Origin: an uncultured Parasphingopyxis sp.
GTDB lineage: Bacteria; Pseudomonadota; Alphaproteobacteria; Sphingomonadales; Sphingomonadaceae
Assembly: GCA_947259005.1 (NCBI GenBank)
Contig: CAMYKP010000009.1
Span: 163,229-227,228, forward strand
Reading direction: 5' to 3'
Length of the DNA: 64,000 bases
Part shown: piece by piece, positions 63,624 through 64,000 of the stretch
How the letters are laid out: each line of letters opens with the position of its first letter
Position numbering within the stretch: position 1 is the first letter of the stretch
The notes under the pieces: generated by a model
What the model was told of the DNA's origin: nothing
Seen by the model: only the letters and a program-made list of their open reading frames with translations
The model's database searches: none
Program-made: the position numbers and the translations under genes

Positions 63624-64000
63624 AGGGCCACCTGGATGGAAAGCCCTACGGTCGAACCACTCATGCTAGCGACTGGCAAAGTCCACTTCTGGCCCAAAAC
63701 GGACATTCGAGCTGCATCGAGCCGCTGGCGGCGAACCACCCTATGCGGACATTCGAATTTTTAGTATCCTCCATGCGCCCGCGCATAGCTAGCGCCGCAA
63801 TCGCTGCGAAATCAATTTCCATTCCCATTCGTTGCGTGGTCCCCATTTCGGACCCATCGGGCTTTCGTCGGTGCATCCAATTTTTGGTCTTTTTCTACCG
63901 CATCATGAACACCGAAAATGCGACCCAATAACTCGGAATCCCTTTTGCCAATTGTGATAGGTGGACCAGCGGATAGTTTTGTGGCGACAGAGAACGCCCC
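63624..64000. other. Intergenic region at window end
   Basis: A 377-base stretch with repeat copy c and a second nearby CGGACATTCGA (63744-63754 region). It probably includes the TPR gene promoter. No other gene was recognised before the edge. Confidence 0.35.
63680..63707. repeat. Intergenic repeat copy c
   Basis: AGTCCACTTCTGGCCCAAAA then CGGACATT. The same CGGACATTCGA recurs about 45 bases downstream. Confidence 0.45.

Noticed and set aside
63617..63931. 104-codon plus-strand frame at the window end
   Set aside because: It overlaps the repeat copy c, has no ribosome-binding site and no recognisable sequence.

Overview
The window reads as a chromosomal segment of an alphaproteobacterium of the Sphingomonadales type. 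This rests on gene order (nudC-mutY-DUF721-dsbA-like-smc; nadD-rsfS-rlmH-envC-ctpA; ptsP-rodZ-like-cpoB-tilS-ftsH; lysC-ubiG), an FzlA-like GST, a small conserved secreted protein of sphingomonad type, high GC, and very open antisense frames. No rRNA operon, replication origin or CRISPR array was seen. One tRNA gene, tRNA-Leu(CAG), is present.

Layout. 1-7339: a membrane-anchored cytochrome c cut by the window edge, DNA repair and sanitation genes (nudC, mutY), a DciA-like protein, a lipoprotein thioredoxin of the DsbA type, and smc. 7340-12900: a FecA-like TonB-dependent receptor behind a candidate Fur box, a lipoprotein glycerophosphodiesterase, a POT peptide transporter and a hemerythrin protein. 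12976-17487: a pair of bacterial PH-domain membrane proteins, dodecin, a DUF885 hydrolase and a small secreted protein. 17585-22701: a minus-strand cluster, nadD-rsfS-rlmH-envC-ctpA-dsbB-coq7, joining NAD synthesis, ribosome maturation and silencing, cell-wall hydrolase control, periplasmic proteolysis, disulfide formation and ubiquinone synthesis. rlmH appears to start at CTG. 22755-26060: an Stf0-like sulfotransferase, proA and a DUF3667 membrane protein. 26119-35011: the ptsP-rodZ-like-cpoB-tilS-[sulfotransferase-Asp/Asn hydroxylase]-ftsH strip, in which the bracketed pair looks like an insertion into a conserved order. 35413-41434: a DsrE protein, a Tat-exported Asp-rich repeat protein, a nitronate monooxygenase-like enzyme, lysC, ubiG, an FzlA-like protein, a small secreted protein and a VOC protein, with two palindromic intergenic elements. 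41506-51218: gltD-DUF2059-gltB (glutamate synthase with an inserted exported protein), uppP, a TIR-transmembrane-SPOR fusion, and an NDUFA9-like protein.

51342-64000: a putative genomic island starting at tRNA-Leu(CAG). It has a P4-type tyrosine recombinase preceded by four copies of a 9-bp sequence, an AlpA-like regulator/excisionase, a small protein with HUH-endonuclease motifs, a 1381-residue single-chain type IIG-like restriction-modification enzyme, a lipoprotein, two proteins of unknown function, a stand-alone (p)ppGpp-hydrolase-like HD protein, an ankyrin-like protein and a 15-repeat TPR protein. No right end was recognised, so the island may extend past the window.

The most interesting points are the TIR-TM-SPOR fusion, the HUH protein with an AlpA-like partner and integrase, the type IIG enzyme and small alarmone hydrolase as possible anti-phage cargo, the Tat-exported DxDxG repeat protein, and the CTG start of rlmH. 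All functional calls come from reading motifs by eye; no database search was run.
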